Shown here piece by piece: positions 7,439 to 14,838 of a DNA stretch of 64,000 bases. The notes under the pieces are model-generated. The model searched no databases. It saw only the letters and a program-made list of their open reading frames with translations, and was not told the DNA's origin. Location: contig NZ_JACHDO010000001.1 of NCBI RefSeq assembly GCF_014201115.1, positions 7,254,001 through 7,318,000 of the forward strand, given 5' to 3'. The stretch is from Nocardiopsis metallicus. Lineage in GTDB: Bacteria > Actinomycetota > Actinomycetes > Streptosporangiales > Streptosporangiaceae. Position 1 is the first letter of the stretch. Every line of letters begins with the position of its first letter. The translations under genes and the position numbers were made by a program.

Positions 7439-8275
7439 ATGGCGAACTTCACCGCCGCGGACGTCAAGAAGCTGCGCGACGCGACCGGCGCCGGCATGAT
7501 GGACTGCAAGAAGGCCCTGACCGAGGCCGACGGCGACTACGACAAGGCCGTCGAGGCCCTGCGGATCAAGGGCGCCAAGTCCGTCGACAAGCGCGCTGAC
7601 CGCACCGCCGCCCAGGGCATGGTCGTCCTCAAGCAGCAGAGCGAGGGCAAGGCCACCCTCATCGAGCTCAACTGCGAGACCGACTTCGTCGCCAAGAACG
7701 ACGGCTTCATCGCGCTGGCCAACGAGGTCGCCGACTTCGTCGTCGCCCAGGACAGCGACGACATCGCCGTCGTCGCCGCCGCCGAGATCGAGCCGGGCAA
7801 GAGCCTCCAGGCCTACATCGAGGGCAAGAGCGCGATCATCGGCGAGAAGCTCGAGTTCCGTCGCATCGCCAAGTTCGACGGCGCCTTCGTCGCGAGCTAC
7901 CTGCACAAGTCCGACCCGGACCTGCCCCCGACCATGGGCGTCCTGGTCGAGCTGGACAAGAAGGACGAAGAGGTCGGCAAGGACCTCGCCCAGCAGATCG
8001 CCGCTCTGGCTCCGCAGTACATCAGCAAGGACGACGTCCCCGCTGAGGTCGTGGCCAACGAGCGCCGCATCGCCGAGGAGACCACCCGCGAGGAGGGCAA
8101 GCCCGAGCAGGCCATCCCCAAGATCGTGGAAGGCCGTCTCAACGGTTACTTCAAGGACGTGACGCTGCTCGGCCAGCCGTTCGTCAAGGAGAACAAGAAG
8201 ACGGTCCAGAAGGTCGTCGACGAGGCCGGCGTCACCGTCAAGCGCTTCGTCCGCTTCAAGGTCGGCCAGGCCTAG
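7439..8275 (+). CDS. tsf: Translation elongation factor Ts
   Basis: A 278-aa EF-Ts. It has the N-terminal UBA-like domain ([39 protein letters not shown]) and the EF-Tu-contacting motif [10 protein letters not shown], followed by the dimerisation core. It catalyses GDP release from EF-Tu. ATG 7439 is chosen because MANFTAADV is the conserved N-terminus; the open frame extends 34 codons upstream with no family similarity. The SD is weak (AAGGGA, ~13 nt upstream). A strong terminator follows at 8293-8324. Confidence 0.98.
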   Translation: MANFTAADVKKLRDATGAGMMDCKKALTEADGDYDKAVEALRIKGAKSVDKRADRTAAQGMVVLKQQSEGKATLIELNCETDFVAKNDGFIALANEVADFVVAQDSDDIAVVAAAEIEPGKSLQAYIEGKSAIIGEKLEFRRIAKFDGAFVASYLHKSDPDLPPTMGVLVELDKKDEEVGKDLAQQIAALAPQYISKDDVPAEVVANERRIAEETTREEGKPEQAIPKIVEGRLNGYFKDVTLLGQPFVKENKKTVQKVVDEAGVTVKRFVRFKVGQA

Positions 8276-8292
8276 GGGTTTTGACATGATGG

Positions 8293-8324
8293 AGGTGCCG
8301 GGGAGACTTCTCTCCCCGGCACCT
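8293..8324. terminator. Terminator after tsf
   Basis: A 14-bp perfect stem: AGGTGCCGGGGAGA pairs with TCTCCCCGGCACCT around a CTTC loop, followed by TCTGG. It separates rpsB-tsf from pyrH-frr-cdsA. Confidence 0.75.
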
Positions 8325-8431
8325 TCTGGTGGATATGGGCGGATTCGAGGCGCTGGATGCCTCGTCCGCCCGCAGCAGGAGTACTCGGGGGACCCTGTGC
8401 CACTCGGGGAGAACAAGGGAGGCCACAGGCC

Positions 8432-9193
8432 GTGTCGGAGAACGAAGCGTTGACCAGCCAACCCGCCATGCACGATTCCGGTTGGAAACGCGTCATGCTC
8501 AAGCTCTCGGGGGAGGCTTTCGCCGGTGGCGGCGGGCTCGGTATCGAGCCCGAGGTCGTCCAGTACGTGGCGGAGTCCATCGCGGAGGCGGTCTCCGAGG
8601 GGATCCAGGTCGCCGTCGTCGTCGGCGGCGGCAACATGTTCCGCGGAGCGCAGCTCACCGAAGGCGGGATCGAGCGCGGCCGTGCCGACTACATGGGGAT
8701 GCTCGGCACCGTCATCAACTGCCTGGCCCTCCAGGACTTCCTGGAGCGCCTGGGCGTGGACACCCGCGTGCAGACCGCGATCCACATGAGCCAGGTCGCG
8801 GAGGCCTACATCCCGCGCCGCGCCATCCGCCACCTGGAGAAGGGCCGCGTGGTCATCTTCGGCGCCGGTCTCGGAGCACCGTTCTTCTCCACCGACACCA
8901 CCGCCGCCCAGCGCGCGCTGGAGATCGGCGCCCAGGCGGTTCTCAAGGGCACCCAGGTCGACGGCGTCTACGACGCCGACCCGCAGCGCAACCCGGACGC
9001 GGTCAAGTTCGACAAGCTCAACTACAACGAGGTCCTCACCCGCGGCCTCAAGGTCATGGACGCCACGGCCGTCAGCCTGTGCATGGACAACGGGCTGCCC
9101 ATCGTCGTCTTCGACCTCATGAGCCAGGGCAACATCCTGCGCGCGGTCCGCGGTGAGAAGATCGGCACCATCGTCGGTCCGGCCCCCGCCTAG
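8432..9193 (+). CDS. pyrH: UMP kinase
   Basis: A 253-aa amino-acid-kinase-family UMP kinase that phosphorylates UMP to UDP with ATP. Motifs: [13 protein letters not shown] (ATP phosphate loop), [46 protein letters not shown] and [16 protein letters not shown] 8432 is preferred because AGGGAGG lies about 9 nt upstream; ATG 8468 (MHDSGWKRV) is a possible alternative. It is followed by frr after 65 bp, the standard actinobacterial order. Confidence 0.96.
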   Translation: MSENEALTSQPAMHDSGWKRVMLKLSGEAFAGGGGLGIEPEVVQYVAESIAEAVSEGIQVAVVVGGGNMFRGAQLTEGGIERGRADYMGMLGTVINCLALQDFLERLGVDTRVQTAIHMSQVAEAYIPRRAIRHLEKGRVVIFGAGLGAPFFSTDTTAAQRALEIGAQAVLKGTQVDGVYDADPQRNPDAVKFDKLNYNEVLTRGLKVMDATAVSLCMDNGLPIVVFDLMSQGNILRAVRGEKIGTIVGPAPA

Positions 9194-9258
9194 GCGGCGG
9201 ACCGGTCGGACGCGACAGTAAGCCACGAACACCCAGCCGAGAACCCGGGAGCGCCACA

Positions 9259-9816
9259 ATGATCGAAGAAACCCTCCTTGAGGCCGAGGAGAAGATGGAG
9301 AAGGCCGTGACCGTGGCGAAGGAGGACTTCGCGACGATTCGCACCGGCCGCCCCACCCCGGCCACCTTCAACAAGATCACCGTCGACTACTACGGTGCCC
9401 GCACGCCGATCAACCAGCTGGCCTCCTTCTCGGTGCCCGAGCCGCGGATGGTCGTCATCTCCCCGTTCGACGTCAACGCGCGCACCGAGATCATCAACGC
9501 GATCCGCAACAGCGACCTGGGCGTCAACCCCTCCGACGACGGCCAGGTCATCCGCGTGGTCTTCCCGGACCTGTCCGAGGAGCGCCGCAAGGAGTACGTG
9601 AAGGTCGCGCGCACCAAGGCCGAGGACAGCAAGGTCTCGATCCGCAACGTGCGCCGCCGTGCGAAGGACAGCTTCGAGAAGGGCGTCAAGGCGGGCGAGC
9701 TCGGCGAGGACGAGGCGCACCGCGCCCAGGCCGAGCTGGACGAGCTCTCCCAGAAGTACGTCGCCGCCATCGACGAGCTGTTGAAGCACAAGGAATCTGA
9801 TCTTCTCGAGGTTTAG
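9259..9816 (+). CDS. frr: Ribosome recycling factor
   Basis: A 185-aa RRF that splits post-termination ribosomes together with EF-G. The three-helix bundle has the family signatures [55 protein letters not shown] and [16 protein letters not shown] 9259 is preceded by GGGAG. Only 3 bp separate its stop from the GTG of cdsA. Confidence 0.98.
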   Translation: MIEETLLEAEEKMEKAVTVAKEDFATIRTGRPTPATFNKITVDYYGARTPINQLASFSVPEPRMVVISPFDVNARTEIINAIRNSDLGVNPSDDGQVIRVVFPDLSEERRKEYVKVARTKAEDSKVSIRNVRRRAKDSFEKGVKAGELGEDEAHRAQAELDELSQKYVAAIDELLKHKESDLLEV

Positions 9817-9819
9817 CCG

Positions 9820-10773
9820 GTGAGCACACCTTCCAAGGGCTCTGGAGGCGATGACCACTCGCCGGAGCACAGACCCGACGACAATCCCCCGTCCGGGGCG
9901 GGCGACCCCGCCGCGGACACGGCCGCCGGGCAGCGCTTCGTGCTGCACAAGCCGGGGGGTGAACCGGTCAAGACCGGTCGCAACCTCCCGGTGGCCATCG
10001 CCAGCGGGTGCGCCCTGGGCGCACTCGTCTACTTCTCGATCTTTCCGTGGCCGCAGCTGTTCACGATCATCACCTCCCTGGGGGTGCTGATCGGGCTCCG
10101 CGAGCTCAACCGGGCGTTCGGCGGCAAGGGCATGACCCTGGCCGTGGCCCCGTTGGCCGTGGGCGGTGTGGCCATGCAGGCCGGGGCCTACTTCGGCGGG
10201 GCGGACTGGCTGGCGGGCATCACCGCCGCCACCGCCATCGCCTGCCTGGCCTGGCGGTTGAGGGGAGGGGCCGAGGGGTTCGTCGCCGACGCGTCGGCGA
10301 ACCTGTTCGTCCTGGTGTACCTGCCGTTCCTGCTCGCCACGTGGATGCTGCTCATCGCGCATCCCGAGGACGGTCAGTACCGGCTCGTGGTGTTCATCGT
10401 CGTGACGATCTCCAGCGACATCGGCGGTTACTTCGCCGGGATCCTGCTGGGTCGGCACAAGATGGCGCCGGTGATCAGCCCGAACAAGACCTGGGAGGGC
10501 TTCGGCGGCTCCGTGGTGGGCTGTGCGGTGGCGGGCGCGCTGTGCGTGACCCTGCTGCTGGACGGCCCCTGGTGGGTCGGCGTGGTCCTGGGTCTGGCCG
10601 TGGTCCTGGCGGCCACGGTCGGCGACCTCATCGAGTCGCTCTTCAAGCGCGACCTCGGGGTCAAGGACATGGGCCGGTTCATGCCGGGCCACGGCGGTCT
10701 GATGGACCGCATCGACTCGCTGCTCATCGCGGGTCCCGTGGTCTGGATCGTGCTGAGCCTCCTGCTGCCGTAG
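9820..10773 (+). CDS. cdsA: Phosphatidate cytidylyltransferase
   Basis: A 317-aa membrane enzyme that makes CDP-diacylglycerol from phosphatidate and CTP. After a ~50-residue hydrophilic N-terminus there are about eight hydrophobic segments. The C-terminal CdsA signature is intact: SLFKRDLGVKDMGRFMPGHG then GLMDRIDSLL. The internal SPNKTWEGFGGSV motif is also present. GTG 9820 starts 3 bp after frr and is probably translated by the same transcript. Confidence 0.96.
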   Translation: MSTPSKGSGGDDHSPEHRPDDNPPSGAGDPAADTAAGQRFVLHKPGGEPVKTGRNLPVAIASGCALGALVYFSIFPWPQLFTIITSLGVLIGLRELNRAFGGKGMTLAVAPLAVGGVAMQAGAYFGGADWLAGITAATAIACLAWRLRGGAEGFVADASANLFVLVYLPFLLATWMLLIAHPEDGQYRLVVFIVVTISSDIGGYFAGILLGRHKMAPVISPNKTWEGFGGSVVGCAVAGALCVTLLLDGPWWVGVVLGLAVVLAATVGDLIESLFKRDLGVKDMGRFMPGHGGLMDRIDSLLIAGPVVWIVLSLLLP

Positions 10774-10788
10774 GTAGTGACAAAGCCG

Positions 10789-10843
10789 GGCCCCCGGCCT
10801 CGTTGCACCCAGCGATGGACTGGGCGCCACGAGACCGGGGGCC
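10789..10843. terminator. Terminator after cdsA
   Basis: A long stem-loop: the outer arms GGCCCCCGGCCTCGT and ACGAGACCGGGGGCC pair with one mismatch, and an inner CCCAG/CTGGG stem closes the loop. It ends the pyrH-frr-cdsA unit. Confidence 0.7.
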
Positions 10844-10913
10844 TTCGCCGTGTCCGGCGCCTGAGCCCACCGGGAGCCGGGGTGCGGGGGATGCCCTCGC
10901 GCAGGCGTGTGGA

Positions 10914-10919
10914 TACGCT
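10914..10919 (+). promoter_or_regulatory. -10 element TACGCT, leaderless type
   Basis: TACGCT lies 6 nt before GTG 10926 with no SD between, the same arrangement as at 4225. Confidence 0.35.
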
Positions 10920-10925
10920 CGACGG

Positions 10926-12107
10926 GTGGAAGAACCGCTGATCGAGAGAATGCGCGAGTACGGCGAGACGATCTTCGCCGAGATGACTCGCCTGGCAGTC
11001 GAGACCGAATCCGTCAACCTCGGGCAGGGTTTCCCCGACACCGACGGGCCGCGCTCCCTCCTGGAAGGCGCGACCCGCAACATCATGGCGGGGGTGAACC
11101 AGTACCCGCCCGGCCCGGGGCGCCCCGAGCTTCGCCAGGCGGTGAGCCGCTACCGCTCCCGCCACTACGGGCTGGACTTCGACCCGGACTCCGAGGTCTA
11201 CGTGACCGTGGGCGCCACCGCCGGGATCGCCGCTTCGATGCTGGCACTGGTGGAGCGCGGGGACGAGGTGGTCGTCTTCGAGCCGATGTACGACTCCTAC
11301 GCCGCGATGATCTCCCTCGCGGGCGGGGTGCGCCGCCCCGTCGCGCTGCGTCGCGACCCGTCCAGCGGACGCTTCACCTTCGACCCCGCCGAACTCCGTG
11401 CCGCGATCACCCCGCGCACCCGGCTGATCATGGTCAACACCCCGCACAACCCCACCGGTACGGTCTTCACCGGGGCCGAGCTGGCGGAGATCGCCCGAGT
11501 CTGCCGGGAACACGACCTGATCGCGGTCACCGACGAGGTGTACGAGTTCCTCACCTTCGACGGCCGCCCGCACGTCCCGCTGGCCTCGCTGCCGGGCATG
11601 CGCGAGCGGACCCTGTCGATCTCCTCCGTGGGCAAGATGTTCGCGGTCACCGCCTGGAAGACCGGCTGGGTCACCGGCCCCGAGCCGCTGGTGCGCGCCG
11701 TGCGCACGGTCAACCAGTTCCTCACGTTCTCCGCCAACGGCGCCCTCCAGCTGGCCATCGCCGACGCGATGGACGACGAGTGGGAGTGGATCCAGCGACA
11801 GCGGCGTGCGCTCCAGGACAAGCGGGACCGCCTCGCCGAGGGGTTGACCGCGACCGGGTTCGACGTGAACGTGTGCGAGGGCACCTACTTCCTGATGGCC
11901 GACATCCGGCCGCTGGGCTACCTGGACGGCGAGGAGGTCGCCCGCGCCCTGCCCCGCGAGGCCGGGGTGGCGGCGGTTCCGGCCAAGGTGTTCTACGACC
12001 ACCAGGAGGAGGGCCGGCACCTGCTGCGCTTCGCCTTCTGCAAGAAGGACGAGGTCCTCGACGAGGCGGTCCGCCGCCTGACCACCTGGCACAAGCGCGA
12101 GAACTAG
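10926..12107 (+). CDS. PLP-dependent class I/II aminotransferase
   Basis: A 393-aa fold-type I aminotransferase. Visible features: NLGQGFPDTDGPRSLL, NQYPPGPGRPELRQAVS, the cofactor segments VNTPHNPTGTVF and AVTDEVYEFLTF (Asp and Tyr of the PLP ring site), SSVGKMFAVTAWKTGWV (PLP lysine) and RHLLRFAFCK (carboxylate Arg). This pattern fits the kynurenine/methionine/glutamine-type transaminase group, where the actinobacterial DapC (N-succinyl-diaminopimelate aminotransferase) is also found. The sequence alone does not settle the substrate. GTG 10926 gives the family length. Convergent with metG, with a shared terminator. Confidence 0.85.
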   Translation: MEEPLIERMREYGETIFAEMTRLAVETESVNLGQGFPDTDGPRSLLEGATRNIMAGVNQYPPGPGRPELRQAVSRYRSRHYGLDFDPDSEVYVTVGATAGIAASMLALVERGDEVVVFEPMYDSYAAMISLAGGVRRPVALRRDPSSGRFTFDPAELRAAITPRTRLIMVNTPHNPTGTVFTGAELAEIARVCREHDLIAVTDEVYEFLTFDGRPHVPLASLPGMRERTLSISSVGKMFAVTAWKTGWVTGPEPLVRAVRTVNQFLTFSANGALQLAIADAMDDEWEWIQRQRRALQDKRDRLAEGLTATGFDVNVCEGTYFLMADIRPLGYLDGEEVARALPREAGVAAVPAKVFYDHQEEGRHLLRFAFCKKDEVLDEAVRRLTTWHKREN

Positions 12108-12140
12108 ACCGGCCGGGCGGGGACGACCCGCCCGGCCGGT
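12108..12140. terminator. Bidirectional terminator between aminotransferase and metG
   Basis: A perfect 14-bp stem, ACCGGCCGGGCGGG with CCCGCCCGGCCGGT, around a 5-nt loop. It begins just after the aminotransferase TAG and overlaps the first base of the metG stop codon. Confidence 0.75.
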
Positions 12141-13639
12141 CAGCCGAGCCTGCCGAACACCGGTGCGGCCGGGGGCAGCCGGTCGCCGTCCCCGCCCAGC
12201 TGCGCGGTGAGCCGTGCGGCGGCGCCGGGCAGGAAGGGCCGCAGCAGCCGGGCCAGTTCCCGGCAGGTGGCCACCAGCTCGCCGAGCACCGTGTCCAGAG
12301 CCTCGGGACCGGCCTGTCCGGTGCGCTCGGCGCGGGCCAGTACCCACGGCTCGTGGTCGGCCACGTACCGGTTGCCCTCGTCGGCCAGGGCGACGACGGC
12401 GCCGGTGGCCGCCCGCAGGTCGAAGGCGCGCACGGCCGCGTCCACCTGTTCGGCAGCGGCGGCCCGGGCCTTGGCAAGCGAGGGCTCCCCGGTCCGGGAG
12501 TCCGCCCCGGGGACCACCCCGGAGCGGTACTTGGCGACCATGGTCACGGTCCGGTTGACGAGGTTGCCGATGGTGTTGGCCAGGTCCTCGTCGTGCCGGG
12601 TGACCAGGCGGGCCTCGGTGTAGTCGGTGTCCCCGGAGCGGCCGACGTCGCGCAGCAGCCACCAGCGCAGCGCGTCCGTGCCGTGGCTTTCGGTGATGGC
12701 GACGGGGTCGACGGAGCGGCCCGCCGACTTGCTGATCTTCTCGCCGTCGGCGGTGAGGTACTCGTGCACCAGCACCGTGGTGGGCAGGGCGAGCCCGGCC
12801 GAGAGCAGCAGGGCGGGCCAGTAGACCGCGTGGAAGCGCAGGATGCCCTTGCCGATCACATGCACCCGCTGGTCGGCGCGGGTCCACCAGTGGTCGTGTC
12901 CCTCGGGGTCGGTGCCGTAGCCGGGGCCGGTGATGTAGTTGGCCAGCGCGTCGTACCAGACATAGATGACCTGGCCGGGGTCGCCGGGGACCGGGATGCC
13001 CCAGCCGCGTGCGCGCTCCACGCTGCGGGAGACGCTGAAGTCCTCCAGCCCGGACTCGATGAAGGAGAGTACCTCCCGGCGGCGGAAGTCGGGTTCGACG
13101 AGCAGCTCACCGGAGGAGATCAGCTCCCGGAGCCGGTCCTGGTAGCGGCTGAGCCGGAAGAACCAGTTCTCCTCCGCGACCTCCTCCGGGGCGGTCCGGT
13201 GCTCCGGGCACAGACCGTCGGGGAGTTCGTCGGGAGAGTAGAACTGCTCGCAGCCGGTGCAGTAGAGCCCGGTGTAGCTCCGGCGGTACAGGTCGCCGCG
13301 CTCCAGACAGGCGTTCCAGAGCTTCTCGACCCCGGGCCGGTGCCGCGGGTCGAAGGCGGTGCGTACGGAGTCGTCGAACGAGAGCCCGAGCGGCCCGGCC
13401 AGATCAAGGAAGCGCCGGGAGACCAGGTCCACGTACTCGGCGGTCTCCAGACCGGCCGCACGGGCGCTGAGCACGTTCTTCAAAGCGTTGTCGTCGGTAC
13501 CGGTCTGAGCCCGTACCTCGTCGCCGGCCTCCCGGTGGTACCGGGCTAGTGTGTCGGCCTGTACGAGCTCCAGGGCGTACCCGACGTGCGGCGCGCCGTT
13601 CACGTAAGGGATGGCGGTGGTGACGTAGTAACGATCCAT
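12140..13639 (-). CDS. metG: Methionine-tRNA ligase
   Basis: A 499-aa class I aminoacyl-tRNA synthetase that charges tRNA-Met. The N-terminus MDRYYVTTAIPYVNGAPHVG carries the HIGH-type motif (HVGY, His18), and KISKS lies near residue 301. The zinc-finger-like insert has YCTGCEQFYSPDELPDGLCP. Also present are VYVWYDALANYI-like (VIYVWYDALANYITG) and HVIGKGILRFHAVYWPA. There is no C-terminal tRNA-binding extension, so it is the short actinobacterial form. ATG 13639 is fixed by the conserved N-terminus and by GGAAAAGG 8 nt upstream. A Met-rich leader ORF and alternative hairpins precede it. Confidence 0.95.
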   Translation of the reverse strand: MDRYYVTTAIPYVNGAPHVGYALELVQADTLARYHREAGDEVRAQTGTDDNALKNVLSARAAGLETAEYVDLVSRRFLDLAGPLGLSFDDSVRTAFDPRHRPGVEKLWNACLERGDLYRRSYTGLYCTGCEQFYSPDELPDGLCPEHRTAPEEVAEENWFFRLSRYQDRLRELISSGELLVEPDFRRREVLSFIESGLEDFSVSRSVERARGWGIPVPGDPGQVIYVWYDALANYITGPGYGTDPEGHDHWWTRADQRVHVIGKGILRFHAVYWPALLLSAGLALPTTVLVHEYLTADGEKISKSAGRSVDPVAITESHGTDALRWWLLRDVGRSGDTDYTEARLVTRHDEDLANTIGNLVNRTVTMVAKYRSGVVPGADSRTGEPSLAKARAAAAEQVDAAVRAFDLRAATGAVVALADEGNRYVADHEPWVLARAERTGQAGPEALDTVLGELVATCRELARLLRPFLPGAAARLTAQLGGDGDRLPPAAPVFGRLG

Positions 13640-13647
13640 GGCGGGAA

Positions 13648-13737
13648 CCTTTTCCGGCCCCGCCGGGAACCCTCCGCCGGGAAGGCCCAGTGGGGCCTTT
13701 CCGCGGACAGGGTTGGTCAGAGCACGCGGGGAAGGCC
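13648..13737 (-). promoter_or_regulatory. Attenuator-like alternative hairpins before metG
   Basis: Four segments in mRNA order. Segment 1 GGCCUUCCCCGCG (13737-13725) can pair with segment 2 (13705-13692, CGCGGAAAGGCCCC). Segment 2 can instead pair with segment 3 GGGCCUUCCCGGC (13688-13676): 9 bp, one mismatch, loop CACU. Segment 3 can pair with segment 4 GCCGGAAAAGG (13658-13648), which contains the metG SD. Thus 2:3 and 3:4 exclude each other, and only 3:4 hides the SD. Read by eye; no folding energies were computed. Confidence 0.6.
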
Positions 13738-13785
13738 GGACGACATCATCATCCGGCTCATCATGGTGAAGCACACCCGCGTCAT
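13717..13785 (-). CDS. Met-rich leader peptide upstream of metG
   Basis: ATG 13785 encodes 22 residues, MTRVCFTMMSRMMMSSGLPR then VL, ending at TGA 13719-13717. Six of 22 codons are ATG, including a pair and a triplet. An in-frame ATG at 13794 would add MRG. The hexamer TAGCAT (13798-13793) lies 7 nt before ATG 13785 and would give a leaderless leader mRNA. Because the gene downstream charges tRNA-Met, ribosome stalling at the Met run would sense methionyl-tRNA, as Trp or Leu codons do in classical leaders. The ORF lies 78 nt upstream of metG. The function is inference, but the coding pattern is plain in the sequence. Confidence 0.65.
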   Translation of the reverse strand: MTRVCFTMMSRMMMSSGLPRVL

Positions 13786-13792
13786 GCCCCGC

Positions 13793-13798
13793 ATGCTA
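13793..13798 (-). promoter_or_regulatory. -10 element TAGCAT upstream of the Met leader ORF
   Basis: On the minus strand TAGCAT lies 7 nt before ATG 13785. No -35 match is visible at the usual distance. Confidence 0.35.
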
Positions 13799-13877
13799 CC
13801 GAACCCCGCCCCGCCCGCGCCGGCCTTTCCCACGGGGAACCGTTCGGCCGCCCGCTACTCGGTGGCGGGCCTACGTA

Positions 13878-14634
13878 TCACTGCTTCTCCCAGACACCGC
13901 AGCCCCGACTGGTGAAGGTGTGGTCGGAGGCCTGGATGGTCACCTCGACGCGCGTGGCCGAAGCGGAGAAGTGATTGTCGATCGTTCCACCGTCGGCGTC
14001 GGTGCGTTCCCAGTAACAGTTTCTGAAGGGTCGGTCGCCGCTCTCGGTGACGTAGGTTCCGGCCTCGATGTCTTCACCGACCCGGTAGGTGCCGTTGCCC
14101 AGGGGAAGCGGAGGCGGGTTGTCCAGGTGGTTCTGGGCGGTCTCTGACAGCGTTTCGGCGTCGGGGTGCTCCGGGCAGATCAAGAAGGCGCCGAGGACCT
14201 CCTTTGCGTGCGCCTCAGTGGTGATCTCGTGCTCGCTCAGGTCCCGAAGGCAGAACAGGTAGAGGTCGCTGTAATCCTGGGTGCCGGAGTACTCGGCCAC
14301 CTTGGCGGCTTCCTCCTCCAGCTTGTTCGCGCGTGGCGGGTTGATGACCTCACGGGTTCCGATCCGGACATGGGGAACCGGACGCCAGGCTTCTTCCCAG
14401 GCGAGCACCCGGGTACGACCGCTGCCCCTGGTAGAGCAATTGATGTTGATTCCGGCGGGGATGAGCACACCCTCAGGCTCGGGCTCCCCGCTTGGTGAGG
14501 GAGAAGCTGAAGGAGGGGCTGGGTGCCTCAGCCGCCTGGGCCGGTTCCTCGGCCGGTTCCGCTTCGGAGGGCGCTTCACAGGCGGAGGCCAACAAGAACA
14601 GGGGAAGGAATAGCGGCGCGGCGATTCTGCGCAT
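13878..14634 (-). pseudogene. Secreted lipoprotein, frameshifted
   Basis: ATG 14634 opens a lipoprotein signal peptide (MRRIAAPLFLPLFLLASAC, lipobox LASAC) and an acidic Pro/Ala/Glu linker. That frame runs into a stop at 14473. The rest of the protein continues in another frame through SPSGEPEPEGVLIPAGINI to the C-terminal domain GTYRVGEDIEAGTYVTES, RNCYWERTDADGG, HTFTSRGCGVWEK. That C-terminal module recurs in actinobacterial lipoproteins of unknown role. The switch must lie in the overlap 14473-14579, within the Pro/Ser-rich linker. The parts fit together as one ~250-aa lipoprotein, so this is a recent indel or an assembly error. The function is unknown. Confidence 0.7.
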
Positions 14635-14763
14635 GGGGGAGTTTGTCCTCTCAGGGCTAGGCCTCATGGGTGGGCCTGGGTATCAGGACGCACGAGGAGC
14701 TGAAGAAGCTGCTCTGAGACTGGGCCGGAAAGGCCCTGACGAATCCGGTTGGACCTGTGTTGC

Positions 14764-14814
14764 GGGGCTTGCGAAAGCCCCGGGGCGTTGCCTGTGGACA
14801 ACGTCCCGGGGCCT
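14764..14814. terminator. Double hairpin terminating glgB
   Basis: GGGGCTT-GCGA-AAGCCCC (14764-14781) is followed by a second stem in which CGTTG and CAACG extend the CCCGGGG/CCCGGGG arms (to 14814). It lies just after the glgB stop on the minus strand. The gap to the lipoprotein gene (14635-14838) has no gene. Confidence 0.65.
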
Positions 14815-14838
14815 CTCAGATCAGGGCCTGTGCCCAGT

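Noticed and set aside
7412-9259. Minus-strand open frame over tsf and pyrH
   Set aside because: Low-complexity shadow of two clear housekeeping genes; typical of GC-rich DNA.
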